This document shows, in pieces, positions 9,035 through 18,686 of a stretch of 64,000 nt of DNA. Each line of letters starts with the position of its first letter. Within the stretch, counting starts at the first letter, position 1. Source of the stretch: JACKBC01 sp041391125. Its GTDB lineage: Bacteria; Chloroflexota; Anaerolineae; Caldilineales; Caldilineaceae. The notes beneath the pieces were generated by a model that worked only from the letters and a program-made list of their open reading frames with translations, ran no database searches and was not told the DNA's origin. Made by a program: the position numbers and the translations under genes. Location of the stretch: NCBI GenBank assembly GCA_041391125.1, contig JAWKON010000046.1, forward strand, positions 1 to 64,000, read 5' to 3'.

Positions 9035-10561
9035 CTATGGCGTCGTCATCACCGGCAACGTCGCCACATCCACCGTCACGTCCACCTGATCCGTGGCCAC
9101 CCAGCCGGTGGACCCATCTTCCAGCGTGACCTGCAACCAGGCGCTATCTTCGCTGTGGCTCCAGCACCGCCATCTGGCTGGCCGGCGCGCCTGCGACGCC
9201 GATCTGCGCGGATGCACCGTCGGGCGTTGTGAGAATGACGGTGTCGTCGGCGGCCAGGGCGGCAGGCGCGCAGCTTCTAGCGCCTCTTCGGCGGCAGCTT
9301 CGGTAGGCGCGGGCTCGACTTCGGCAGCGGGCTCTGCCGTAGGCGTTGGCTCGGCGGCGGGCGGCTCCGCTGTCGGAGTGGCTTCTGCGGGTACGGGCGT
9401 GGCGTCTTGGCCTTCGGGCGTATTGGTGGGCGTCAATTCGGTGGTCGGTTGGGTCTCGGCGGCCTCTTTCACCACCACCGTGACCTCTTGCGCCGATTCA
9501 CCGGCTGCATTGCGTTCGCCACCAGTCGATAGACCGTGGTCTGCCTGCAGAAACGGCGCAGAGGGCGCCGTCACGCCTTCTTCAGCTCCGTTTGTAAGCA
9601 GAAACGCGCTTTCTGCCCCGCTCAAATCCCAGCTTAGAATGGCCTGTTCCCCCGCGGTGATCTCGTAGCGATCCGCCCGGAAATAGCTGATAAGGGGGAG
9701 CTGGTCGGCGCCGGGCAAAGGTGTGGCGGTGGCGTCGGCGGCTGCCACCATAATGGTCAGGCGGCGCATGGATTCGCCCTGTTCGTTGCGCGCAATCAGA
9801 TCATAGTTGATGGTCTTTGGCGGCGAAACCACCAGGCTGCCTGGGGCGACCACGCCCTGTTCTGGTCCCATTGTGCCGTCCAGCGCGATCTCGCGTAAAA
9901 ACGCTCCGTTGTAGGCTTTGGAAAGGTCCCAACTCAGCGTGACCTGCTGGCCGGGCTGCAAATCTTAACATTGGCTGGCCTTTAAAGTAGGCGATGGCCG
10001 GTGTGCCGGGCACCGCAATTTCATAATAGACCACCTGGCTGAAAGATCGGCCATGATCCACTGGCCTTGATAACGCCCGGCGCCGGCAGGCGCGACCAGC
10101 GGAATTTCGGCATTAAACTCGGCTCCTGGCGCCACTTCAACGCCAATGGCGGCACTCTCGGGCCCGCCGAGCTGATCGCCGCCGGCGAAGCGCAACTGGT
10201 AATCTGCGCTCCAGGTGCAGCTCCCCGTGTTGCGAATGCGCCACGTCTTGACCGTGGCCGTCTCGGGCTGCACTTCCGAACCGTCGGGCAGAGTGATATC
10301 CCCGGCAAAGGCGGCGTTATTGGTGCAGAGCGCGGGTTGGGCCGCCTCGGATTGGGGCGCCGCAGTGGGCGCCAGGGTGGCGGTCGCTTGGGCGTTGGCC
10401 GAAGCATCTTGCCCAACGGTGATCGCTTGGGGGGTGGCGACCAGGCCGACTTCCGGTTCCGGCGTGCGGTTTTGAAGCCAGAGCACAACCCCAATGGTCA
10501 AGACGATGAGTGCGGCGGCGGCGGCAAGGATGATATTTCGAGTTTTGTTATCTAATTCCAC
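9035..10561 (-). CDS. Membrane-anchored NBR1-Ig / SH3 protein (frameshifted)
   Basis: The start is GTG 10561, with AGAGGG just upstream. The N-terminus LDNKTRN is followed by one membrane segment (about residues 6-27), a Thr/Ala/Pro linker and an NBR1-type Ig domain (TWRIRNTGSCTWSADYQLRF). Further Ig-like beta segments follow, then a long Pro/Thr/Glu linker and a C-terminal bacterial SH3 domain (DGSTGWVATDQVDV). Such proteins are common extracytoplasmic, wall- or surface-binding proteins in Chloroflexota. The frame shifts at least once near 9965-10060. It shifts again around 9130-9290, where the SH3 start (TVILTTPDGASAQIGVAG) is in a different frame from its flanks. Conserved sequence resumes after each break, so base-call errors are more likely than decay. 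No specific function can be assigned. Confidence 0.7.
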
Positions 10562-10839
10562 AGTACCCTCTTTCTGATATGCCGTGATCGGCTTGTCAAG
10601 CCGCGCGTCAAACCGGCGGCGGCACAGGCCGATCTGGCCCCATAAATCATATACCGGGCCAAGTATAAATGTCGCGGCGTATTCCTTCTCGCCTAACAGG
10701 AAACTACCCGACTTCGCTTTTTGCATGGGTACGCTACGCAACTCGTCGCCTATTGTGCGCTGGTTTGTACGACCATCGTTTATTACGCAGACGGCGGCGC
10801 AGCGCGTGCTGGCGCGACAGGCGTGCTGCCCGAATATGG

Positions 10840-11050
10840 TCACCTGGGGGCTGCGAATTTGCAGGCGCTGAAGACGCACCGCGCATGGGGCAGAGGGACG
10901 GACCGGTAGCAGCGGGCGTTGTAATAGTGCAAGCCGGTGTCATCATAGAGCTGGCCGGTGAAATGGCGGCCGCGGGCAGACCGTTGCCGCTGGTGCAAGT
11001 GGTTAGGCCAATGAACCCGAGATGCCCCGCATAAAGGGTGTGCATACCTG
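10840..11050 (-). pseudogene. Orphan Rhs fragment D
   Basis: A short minus-strand piece encodes the Rhs core signature RHFTGQLYDDTGLHYYNARC and then diverges at once into an unrelated tail that stops at 10840. Its DNA closely matches the equivalent part of fragment B (around 14034-14073). It has no start and no toxin domain, and is the last piece of the Rhs array in the direction of transcription. Confidence 0.7.
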
Positions 11051-11330
11051 CCGTGATGCACAGCAACACGCTCATGTCCGCAGAAATGAGCAATTTTCCC
11101 AGGCAATTATTGTAGTGAAAGAAAGGGTTTATCGATAGGAGAGGTTCGCATAACCCCCTACTCAGGGGATTTAGACGCTACTTTGGGCAAAAAATTATCA
11201 CATTTATGCTGGATGTCAGCCCCAAATGATAGGTTTTGGCAGTTTTGACAGTTTTGCCCGGTCAAGCCGCTCTTTTGCACCATCGAAAAAGAGGTTATGC
11301 GAAGCTTTCGATTGGGGAATATGGTAAAAC

Positions 11331-12018
11331 CTATGAGATACTGCCCTGTAATTTCTCCCACTGCCTTTCCTGCCATTTCGATAAACTTGCGATTAGCATA
11401 GACCTATTAAGCTCATAGTTATCTGGGTCAAGTAGCAAGCGTATCGAATCGGAATATGATTTGTATATGGTAGCAAGTTTAAGCAAGCTGGCTATCACTG
11501 TTATTAAATTCAAGAACAACGTTATCTAGATCATAGAGGCCTTTACTTAGATGAAATAATATTAAATCGAGGTTATACCAGTCACGAAGCATTTCACTCT
11601 GCACAGGTACGTTAGAAGCTAATATGAATTTCACCTCTGTCCTGTAAAAATTTAAAGCCAATATGAGCGGGAGCGCAATATCACTTCCCACTGGAAAATG
11701 CTTCAAAGTGTGTCTCGGAATAGACCTCAAACCTATCCTCAGTAAACAAGTAGCCAAAATGTGTACGTATTGTATTTATATGTCTCTAAGATGAATAAAA
11801 TGGAATGGTTAAGCATGAATACATCGCGTCGGTAGGTCCAAATTGAGAGCCGGAGTTAGCTACTATACAGAGAAATCAGCCGATTGTGCGGTATTCAAGC
11901 TAAATTTGGAAATTCTGGCAGGGTGGTCTCCTGCATAGAGAACTGTTAAGAGTGGGTTTGAATATCTTGCTCTCTCTGGTAAGTAAACAAAACCACTCTC
12001 TATCAGGAGACCACCCAT
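11331..12018 (-). CDS. Candidate immunity protein for Rhs tip 2 (frameshifted)
   Basis: This lies directly behind Rhs tip 2: ATG 12018 is five bases after the tip's stop (12024-12026). It opens with MGGLLIESGFVYLPER. After frame changes it runs through a 92-residue open segment (11479-11757) containing HFPVGSDIALPLILALNF and LRDWYNLDLILFHLSKGL. It ends with LKLATIYKSYSDSIRLLLDP and stops at 11331, about 225 residues in total when corrected. The family is not recognised. The immunity role is inferred only from position. AT-rich composition unlike the flanks suits an imported toxin-immunity cassette. The first 98 bp also contain a perfect 13-bp inverted repeat (11921-11933/12004-12016), so part could instead be a mobile palindrome. 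The roughly 280 bp between 11051 and 11330 hold no recognisable gene. Confidence 0.45.
11921..12016. repeat. 13-bp inverted repeat pair inside the candidate immunity gene
   Basis: GGGTGGTCTCCTG (11921-11933) is exactly complementary to 12004-12016. A second inner pairing lies between GAGTGGGTTT and AAACCACTC. The roughly 96-bp symmetric unit could be a MITE-like remnant, or a stem that is part of the gene. Confidence 0.5.
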
Positions 12019-12023
12019 TTTTC

Positions 12024-13130
12024 TTATTTACCTGGAATTAATGTACCATTTGCAACCCCATTTTGCCATACATAACCCATTTCATTGATCAAGTAACTTA
12101 TCTCCCGTTGAAGATACTCCCCTGGGGTCTTTCTTTTCCTGTCCCGATAGTTACCGAAATCTCTGGTTGTTCATAACAGCATAACTAAGAAACGTTTGTT
12201 AACAGCCCATACATTATGCTCATTACCCGCTTTGCTAATGTATCCCAAGCCTGGCTCGGTAAATTGAAGTATGTCATTCTCGTTCCTGCTTGGTTGATGT
12301 ATTCAGGAAAGCTGCCAAGCGATGTAGTTCCATTGGTGACAAACGGGTTGTTTATCGATCCTGTTGCGATTTTGATCTACCAATTGACTACTTTGCGGAG
12401 ACGTTAAACCCTTCTGTACTAATTCCTCTGCCGCCTGAGCAGCGTTTGACAGAGACGGCCCAACACTGGCCGTAGCATTGACTTCATTCGTGCAATCCCC
12501 ATCCGGGCAGGCCGCATCTTGTGGATGCGCCCAACAACTCGGACGTTTTAACAATCCACTGCCACCTGCAATTATGAGAGAACCGCCTAATCGCTGTGAA
12601 TTTATATCGGCTTGCGTCGGTTGATAGGCGGTGTCATCACCTTGAAGTAAGAGGGCTACGCCTGCCAGTACGGCGCCAATGCAGAGCCAGGTGGAAATAC
12701 CGTCAATGCAATGGCCACTTGAGTCCGTGTGATTGAGCGGGGCTGGGTCCCGCATACATAAACCGATTGTAATCCAACACACTCGTCGCATCCGGTACCA
12801 GCGTATCCGGCGAGATGAACTGGCCGATGGCCGGGTCGTAATAGCGGGCGTTCATGTAGATGAGCCCGGAGCCATCGCGGCGCTGACCGGTGTAATCGAT
12901 GGTGGTGGGCAGGGCGGCGCCCGCGCCCAGCCGGTCGCGCTGGCCGTACGCGTAATACTGCTCGCTGGAGTGGACGTTGCAGCTGGTATTGGTGGTCAGA
13001 GCCACGCTGCTTAGATGGTCGGTGTGCAGGTAGTATAGCGTGCTGCCTTGACGTTCGGCAATTAGCTGGCGGTTGAGGTGATAGTACTTGGTGATGGTGG
13101 AGCCGGTCACTTCGTAGTTGCTGAAGGGGT
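12024..13130 (-). pseudogene. Orphan Rhs fragment C with C-terminal toxin tip 2
   Basis: On the minus strand this encodes the end of an Rhs core: STLYYLHTDHLSSVALTT, then IDYTGQRRDGSGLIYMNARY and YDPAIGQFISPDTLVPD, with NRFMY at the core/tip junction and DSSGH beyond it. A variable tip follows. Corrected for frameshifts it contains INQAGTRMTYFNLPSQAWD, then NEHNVWAVNKRFL, and ends REISYLINEMGYVWQNG before the stop at 12024. The first part of the tip has one hydrophobic segment (LCIGAVLAGVALLL). Tips of this layout are cleaved toxin domains of polymorphic toxins. I cannot name this toxin family or its active site. The core part is near-identical to 15726-16080, so the tip was probably acquired by recombination within the conserved core. 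No start codon or N-terminal delivery domain is present. Confidence 0.6.
12770..13125 (-). repeat. Rhs core direct repeat, copy 1
   Basis: About 350 bp here are nearly identical in sequence and orientation to 15726-16080. They encode the end of the Rhs core up to the tip junction. Differences are scattered substitutions and single-base indels. Confidence 0.8.
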
Positions 13131-13147
13131 AGTATATTGGAAATGTA

Positions 13148-13156
13148 TGGTATAAT
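13148..13156 (+). promoter_or_regulatory. Extended -10 promoter (TGG-TATAAT) of the PIN cassette
   Basis: TGGTATAAT ends seven bases before the ATG at 13163, so the expected transcript start falls on or beside the start codon. This implies a leaderless message. No ribosome-binding site is present between the two. Confidence 0.6.
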
Positions 13157-13162
13157 GCCAGG

Positions 13163-13621
13163 ATGAATTTGCGTATTTACTTGGATACCAGCGTCTATAA
13201 TCGACCCTTCGACGATCAATCGCAGCCCAGAATTTGGCTGGAGTCATTGGCGTTTTCGTTAATTTTGGAGTCGATTGAACATGGTGATCTGGATTTAATC
13301 GCTTCAGCGGTCATTCAGTATGAAACAAGCCGTAACCCATATGAGATTCGGCGGCGCTGGATTCACAGCGTCATCGCCCTCGCCGTGGAAAATCGACCCG
13401 TTAATGAGGCGATTCGGAGACGCGCCAACGCGTTGGAAATTAGTGGGATAAAACCATTGGATGCGCTGCATGTGGCCGCTGCCGAAGCCGCGCAAGCTGA
13501 TTACTTTGTGACTTGCGATGATCGGCTGATCAAGCGCTATCGGGCATTGGCGCCAACGGCGCTGGTGGTCTGTGAACCCACGGTGCTGATCCAACAATTG
13601 AGTCCATATGAAGAGGAGTGA
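13163..13621 (+). CDS. PIN-domain toxin-like nuclease
   Basis: This 152-residue single-domain PIN protein (VapC-like) is expected to be a Mg-dependent RNase. Conserved acidic residues are seen in the N-terminal IYLDTSVYNRPFDD, the central Glu of VIQYETSRNP, and the C-terminal KPLDALHVAAAEAAQADYF with CDDRL. The gene lies on the plus strand between two Rhs fragments that run the other way. It starts in the edge of fragment C and is followed immediately by a 77-residue partner. The toxin-first order and shared terminator suggest a toxin-antitoxin cassette. The TATAAT seven bases upstream indicates leaderless translation. Confidence 0.75.
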   Translation: MNLRIYLDTSVYNRPFDDQSQPRIWLESLAFSLILESIEHGDLDLIASAVIQYETSRNPYEIRRRWIHSVIALAVENRPVNEAIRRRANALEISGIKPLDALHVAAAEAAQADYFVTCDDRLIKRYRALAPTALVVCEPTVLIQQLSPYEEE

Positions 13622-13855
13622 ATGATGACAATCAAAGTAGTGGGTGATGCGGAAATCATGCAAGAAGCGGCATATGTGCTCATGCAACATATGAGCCCCA
13701 CCAAGGTGGCGCGCTTTTGGGCTGGCTGGCAGGTAGGACATGGGGACTATCTGCTGTGGCGCGATGAAACGTTTGCCGGTCAATCCGTCGATGAACTCTA
13801 CGCGGAAATCATCCGCTTTCAAAAAATACAACCAGCATCACCGGTGGCCAGCTGA
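13622..13855 (+). CDS. Small partner of the PIN toxin, putative antitoxin
   Basis: This 77-residue protein begins one base after the PIN stop codon, and the end of the PIN gene (GAAGAGGAG) supplies its ribosome-binding site. It is mostly helical by composition (EAAYVLMQHMSPTKVARFWAGW) with an acidic C-terminal half, and has no DNA-binding motif I recognise. Position and size suggest an antitoxin or partner for the PIN protein. This is inference only. A hairpin with a T-containing tail follows about 80 bp downstream. Confidence 0.6.
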   Translation: MMTIKVVGDAEIMQEAAYVLMQHMSPTKVARFWAGWQVGHGDYLLWRDETFAGQSVDELYAEIIRFQKIQPASPVAS

Positions 13856-13934
13856 TCAGAGCAGTGGCAGAGATGTAGCGGACGCGCTTCAGGAAAGGTT
13901 GGCAAAGCCGACCGCGTGATTCTGAGGAAAACAG

Positions 13935-13970
13935 AGGCCAGGAGCATGCCGCTCCTGGCCTCCCTCGTTT
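13935..13970 (+). terminator. Terminator of the PIN cassette
   Basis: AGGCCAGGAGC (13935-13945) pairs perfectly with GCTCCTGGCCT (13951-13961) around a 5-nt loop, followed by CCCTCGTTT. The T-run is weak. Confidence 0.6.
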
Positions 13971-13974
13971 GGTG

Positions 13975-14353
13975 AACTGGCCCAGGTGATCATCATTGGT
14001 TCGACAAACTCACCAACCGAGTAGCGCGCCGCATAATAGTGCAAGCCGGTGTCATCATAGAGCTGGCCGGTGAAGTGGCGGTCGGTGGGCAGGCCGTTGC
14101 TGCTGCCGCAGGTGGTGTCGTAGCGGCGCTTGCCGTAGGCGCAGTAGGCTTGGCTGGTTCCCGTCCCGCTGCCGGTGGTGGTTAAGGCCGTGCCGAGCCC
14201 AGGTGGTCGGCGTGCAGGTAGAAAGTTGTTGCCGTTGGCCTATTTGCTGCAATGGGCTGGCCGTTGAAGAAATAATACTTTACTTTGCTGCCATTTTCAA
14301 TATGGTAATGGGCAAATGCAGAATGGATTACAACTGTACTGACGAGGTTCATA
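13975..14353 (-). pseudogene. Orphan Rhs fragment B
   Basis: From an ATG at 14353 the minus strand reads MNLVSTVVIHSAFAHYHI and then Rhs core sequence (YYFFNGQPIA, TFYLHADHLGSA). After a frame change it continues GLPTDRHFTGQLYDDTGLHY and diverges into a short tail through the PIN-cassette terminator. It lacks the IGQF junction and a toxin tip. The 5' part may have been a start captured by recombination. Confidence 0.65.
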
Positions 14354-14399
14354 ATATTTAGTTCATATTTGGCGTAGATGACCGTAAAACAAATACGAT

Positions 14400-14436
14400 C
14401 GAAAGAAAGACCAGTATCACGTTGGTCTCTCTTTCG
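14400..14436 (-). terminator. Hairpin after the candidate immunity lipoprotein
   Basis: CGAAAGAAAGACCA (14400-14413) pairs with TGGTCTCTCTTTCG (14423-14436) with one mismatch. It lies about 70 bp beyond the stop of the lipoprotein gene on the minus strand and could terminate its transcript. No strong T-run follows. Confidence 0.5.
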
Positions 14437-14508
14437 GTGCTAAATTGGGTAAAATACCAAAAACTAATAGGGATGCGTTGGTAACTTACTGAACCTTTTT
14501 AAGCTGGA

Positions 14509-15028
14509 TCAAATTGGGGCTGTCGGATCACCAGTAGGTAGATGCTCGAGATAGAGTTCCCCAGATCTATACATTTTGATCAGCAATATGACCTCAGAAC
14601 CATTTAGGAATGTTCCAGTTCCCCTTATTTCTTTACTGTATATACGTTTGCCATTGTGAAATTCCTGAAAATCGTTGGGCCCAAGCTGTGGCCCAAATAC
14701 CTTTATGTAACGACACTGTGCCTTGAGGTCAATGCGCCAAGTACTTTCCGCTTTCATATCAGTCAGATCATCTTGGCTGCGAAACTCTTGGGTGTATGTC
14801 TTCCCTTATGACTAATGTTTCTATGCCAGAAACTGATACTACTTCGTGAGTGCCAATTCTAGTATCCTTAACTTGTCGTAGTTTGCTTGCCAAGTCCCTA
14901 TACATCAACTTCCTCAAATGTAGCTTTAGAATTTAAGTTGTAGAACATGCAAAGATAGATAAGCTAAGAATTATCAAAAAGAGTAAATACCACAAATATC
15001 CCATTTTGAGTTTAGTGAATAGAAACAT
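14509..15028 (-). CDS. Candidate immunity lipoprotein for Rhs tip 1 (frameshifted)
   Basis: ATG 15028 lies five bases after the corrected stop of Rhs tip 1 (15034-15036). The N-terminus is a typical lipoprotein signal: a basic start, a long hydrophobic run (YLWYLLFLIILSLSIFAC) and a lipobox Cys. After two frame changes the chain continues with DLASKLRQVKDTRIGTHEVV, then WRIDLKAQCRYIKVFGPQLG, and ends ELYLEHLPTGDPTAPI, about 170 residues in all. I do not recognise the family. A membrane-attached partner immediately behind a toxin tip is what an immunity protein against a periplasm-entering Rhs toxin would look like. That role is inferred from position. The DNA is AT-rich relative to the Rhs core. 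Confidence 0.5.
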
Positions 15029-15033
15029 AACTT

Positions 15034-17720
15034 TTACTCCGATGACAGCCATCCTGTAGTTGATTCTTGCCAGGAATAGATCTGATCGTAATTTCCACCC
15101 CACCAAGAATCTTCGCTGTTGGTTCGATAAAATATATCTGGGGAACTTTACCTCCTCGCCATTCATCAAGTTATCAACTTGCTCCAGAAAGTAATGCCAG
15201 AACCTACTCGTAAGTTAGTAAATGATTCTCTTCCAGAAGTATTGAAAACCCGTATCGAAGCACTAGTATCATCCAACCTCGTAATTTCAACATCGTAGCT
15301 CCCAAGAAAATGACCTGTACCATCTAATTCTAACAGGCATTTAGGTATCCAGCAGGCCCAAAGTCGGAATTCTTTACAACAGGAACCCCTACCGCTGTAT
15401 ATCGATGTAGAAATTCTTCTTTTGCTGCTACAACCCCTGGATGTTCTTTCAAAGAATCAACCATATAGGTACCCTCACTAAAAGTTCTGGTCTCAGGTCC
15501 ATGCTCCAATGTGAAAATCGGAATCCCAAAATCGATCCAATTGTCATTGGGACTTTGCGATGGACCCCTGCGGCATTTCGGCCTCACGAATTTCTGCTGG
15601 CGATGGTACACGATACGGCATACACATAAGATGGAGCGCAATTTCCACCGATGCGATCATAGCCGTATTATGCCCACTCGGATCATTCGCATTCAACGCG
15701 CGACCCCGAACATACATAAAGCGATTGTAATCCAACACACTCGTCGCATCAGGCACCAGCGTATCCGGCGGGGTGAACTGGCCGATGGCCGGGTCGTAAT
15801 AGCGGGCGTTCATGTAGATGAGCCCGGAGCCATCACCGGCGCTGACCGGTGTAATCGATGGTGGTGGGGCCGCAGGGCGGCGCCCGCTAGCCGATGCGCG
15901 CTGGCGTACGGTAGTACTGCTCGCTGGAGTGGACGTTGCCGCTGGTATTGGTGGTCAGAGCCACGCTGTAGATGGTCGGTGTGCAGATAGTATAACGTGC
16001 TGCCCTGGCGTTCGGCTTAATTAGCGCTGGCCGTTGAAGTGGTAGTACTTGGTGATGGTGGGGCTGGTCACTTCGTAGTGGCGGAAGGGATAGAAAGGTG
16101 TGGGTGCTGCTTACGCTCTTGCCTGCGCAGGCCTCGGCATCATCGTAAAGATAGCTCTCGCTGCCAAGCGCTGGAGAGGCGGTTTCAAATGGTTCAACTC
16201 AGGCTCAGCCCGGTTTGGCGGTCAGGTTGCCGTTGGCGTCGCGGTGAAATACCGCTGTTTTTCTGCTGACTGTCCGGACCGGTGGTGTGTTTGAAGCTGT
16301 TAGTTTTGCGCCTTCGTAGCTGGTCATCTGGCGTTGGGGTTGTAGGCGTAGCTCTGGCCGGTGCTGCGCGGGTGCTGCACGTTTTGCTGCTGTCAAGGGG
16401 GCAAATACGCTGCCAGCCGGTTCTGCGGGTCGTAGCAGAAGCTGTAGGTGTAAGAGGTCCCCCCATTATATTGTTCCGGTCATCCCTCCCCGATGTTGCC
16501 GTGGCTGTCGTAGTCAAACTGGAAGTAGAGCCGGTTAGAAGAGCCGCTGCTGGTCCCCACCTTGATTTCGTTAGGCGTCCGTTGGAATTGCTGCTGCTGC
16601 CGCTGACCCACGGCCAGTACGTCTGGCTGCGATAGAGATTGCCGCCATTTGGAAACTTCATGCTGGTCAGCCGCCCGGCTTCGTCATATTTAACCGTATC
16701 CACCAGCGTGGCGCTGCCGCTGCTGGTGGTCAACTGGTGGGCGGCCCCATGCTGTTGCTCAGCGTAGGTTACCACTTCGTTGTCGGGGTATTTGAGCGTG
16801 CTGAGTCGGAAGGAATCGCTTTCATAGGTGTACTCGGTTTTGTAGCCGCCGCTGGCGCCGTGCGAATGGTGACGGTTTCGCTGGCCAACAAACCCTGTCC
16901 ATTGTAGGTGACGCTTTGGCCATGGCGCTGCCAGGTGCTGCTGAGCACGCCCGGTCAACCGTGCGGCTGCGGTTGCTGGCGCTATGGCCGGCGCCATAGC
17001 CATAGTCGATGGTGTAGAGCGCGCCGCTGGCGCGCAACTGGTGTTATCGCGCCAATGCCTTTGGCTTAGCAGCCCGGTGTGCCGCTTCGTATTCAAGACA
17101 GGTAGTGTCACCGCGGGCGTCAGTCTGGCGGGTCAGTTGGCCCTGGCGGTCGTAGAGCATAGCTCCAGGCGCCCAGGTCCACATCGTTCATGGCGGTCTT
17201 CTCGCCCACCAGGTTGTAGGTGAAGGTGCTGGACCGCCGCCCACGTCGGTCCACCTGCGTCAGGTTGCCCGTCGTCGTGGGTCAGCGCCACTTCGGCATC
17301 CACCACCCAATTAAAGGCCATTCAATGCCGGTTGCGCACCAGCGCAGTTACCAGTCCATCATTCTGGGTCCACTTGACAATCTTCTGGCGGGTGCCATTG
17401 CGTCCGCCGCGCATGGACATGGCGGCTGGCGTAGCTGTATTAGGTCACTTCGCCATTGGGTGCGGTCACCTTGTAGGGGCGTCCCAGCCGTTATAGACCT
17501 GGCGCCCAAAGTTGCCGCGGCAGCGCGGTCAGCTCCCCTCCACAATCTGGTTGCTCAAGCTGCACCGCTATCACTTCGCACGCATAATGCTAGCTGCGGC
17601 GCATGGTGGCGTTGCTGCTGCTCAACCCGCTCCAGCTTGTAGTCTGACCGACCAGGCGCTGCTTTCTGCCAGCGACCATGCGAGTGATGATGAACGGAGG
17701 GTTGCCAGTTTGGTGCTGTG
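15034..17720 (-). CDS. Rhs/YD-repeat protein with C-terminal toxin tip 1 (heavily frameshifted, 5' truncated)
   Basis: This is the longest Rhs remnant. From 17.7 kb downward it encodes YD-repeat pieces in alternating frames: NLTQVDRRGRRSSTFTYN, EYTYESDSFRLSTLKYPD, TVKYDEAGRLTSMKFPNG. Near 15.7 kb come the core end YDPAIGQFTPPDTLVPD and the junction NRFMYVRGRALNANDPSGH. The variable tip then reads HGPETRTFSEGTYMVDSL, LDGTGHFLGSYDVEITRL and DIFYRTNSEDSWWGG, stopping at 15034. The core folds as a shell around a self-cleaved toxin. The toxin family here is not recognised. No N-terminal export or delivery domain precedes it; 17721-17848 is a short non-coding gap before the sdh terminator. At least a dozen frame changes are present. 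They could be real decay, base-call error, or both. Confidence 0.65.
15726..16080 (-). repeat. Rhs core direct repeat, copy 2
   Basis: This is the second copy of the ~350-bp core-end sequence found at 12770-13125, 2.96 kb away in the same orientation. Recombination between the copies would swap tip 1 for tip 2. Confidence 0.8.
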
Positions 17721-17848
17721 CATAAGTTCACAGATGATTGACACCTTGGCAGACTATGGCCGCGCTGTCAGCCGCTGTTTCTAAAAATCATCTGGAAAAA
17801 GATTTGACGATAACTTACGCTTATGGCAAACCGTTGCACTCAAAACCA

Positions 17849-17880
17849 AGAAAAACACCGGAATGAATCCGGTGGCTTTT
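17849..17880 (-). terminator. Terminator of the sdhCAB operon
   Basis: On the minus strand, CACCGG and CCGGTG arms around ATTCATT form a short GC-rich stem followed by TTTTTCTT. It lies about 35 bp beyond the sdhB stop. Confidence 0.75.
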
Positions 17881-17915
17881 ATGGGTGCTAGCCAATTGTT
17901 GTATGTAGCCGACTT

Positions 17916-18664
17916 TCAATCGCCGCGCCCCGCCCCCATAAGCGAGGCCTTGATCAAATCCCGGTTGAGCTGGGCGATAAAGTCCAGGCTGATCCCCTTG
18001 GGGCAAACGGCCTCGCATTCGCCAATGTTGGTGCAGCCGCCAAAGTCCTCGGCATCCATGGCGTTGACCATGAGCACGGCGATCGCGGCGTTCGGGCTGG
18101 CCTTGGGGCAACAGCGCCAGGTGTGAGGCTTTGGCCGCCGTAAAGAGCATGGCCGATGAGTTGGGGCGGGCGGCCGCGCGGTACGCCGCAGCCGATGCAG
18201 GTGGCGGCGTCCATGGCGCCGGATCACTCTTTTTTGGCAATGGGTGTATTGTTGGCCTCGGGCGCACCGGTGGAGACCGACACATAGCCGCAAGCCTGGA
18301 TAATGCGGTCAAACGCGCTGCGGTTCACACCAGGTCTTTGATAATGGGGAAAGCCGCCGCCCGCCACGGTTCGATCACAATGGTGTCGCCGTCGTGGAAG
18401 TTGCGCATGTGCAACTGGCACGCCGTCACTGCGGCCTGGGACCGTGCGCAATCCCGTTGATCATCACACCGCACATGCCGCAAATGCCCTCGCGGCAATC
18501 GTGATCAAACGCCACCGACAAAATCGCTCGCGGGTTAGCTTTTTCGTTGAGCAGGTCCAGCATCTCCAAAAGGAGTATTCGGGACTCATCTTTCGCTCAT
18601 AATCGACCAGACGCCCTTCCGACTGCGCATTCTTCTGGCGCCAGATTCGCAACTTGAGATTCAT
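17916..18664 (-). CDS. sdhB: Succinate dehydrogenase/fumarate reductase iron-sulfur subunit (frameshifted)
   Basis: This carries electrons from the flavoprotein to the membrane quinone site through three Fe-S clusters. The start is ATG 18664, with GGAG eight bases upstream, and the N-terminus MNLKLRIWRQKN is typical of the type B (Bacteroidetes/Chlorobi-like) subunit. Reading across frames gives a plant-ferredoxin-like 2Fe-2S motif (CREGICGMCGV), then QLHMRNFHDGDTIVIEPWRA, FDRIIQACGYVSVSTGAP, TCIGCG and CTNIGECEAVCPKGIS, with the end at LMGAGRGD. Corrected length is ~250 residues, normal for the family. There are at least five frame changes, each with conserved sequence on both sides. It is the last gene of the operon and is separated from sdhA by a tandem-repeat block. 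Confidence 0.85.
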
Positions 18665-18686
18665 CTTCGCATTCACTCCTTCATCA

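Noticed and set aside
11158..11376. 72-codon minus-strand ORF downstream of the candidate immunity gene
   Set aside because: No similarity to known families and no clear start signal; overlaps the corrected end of the immunity candidate.
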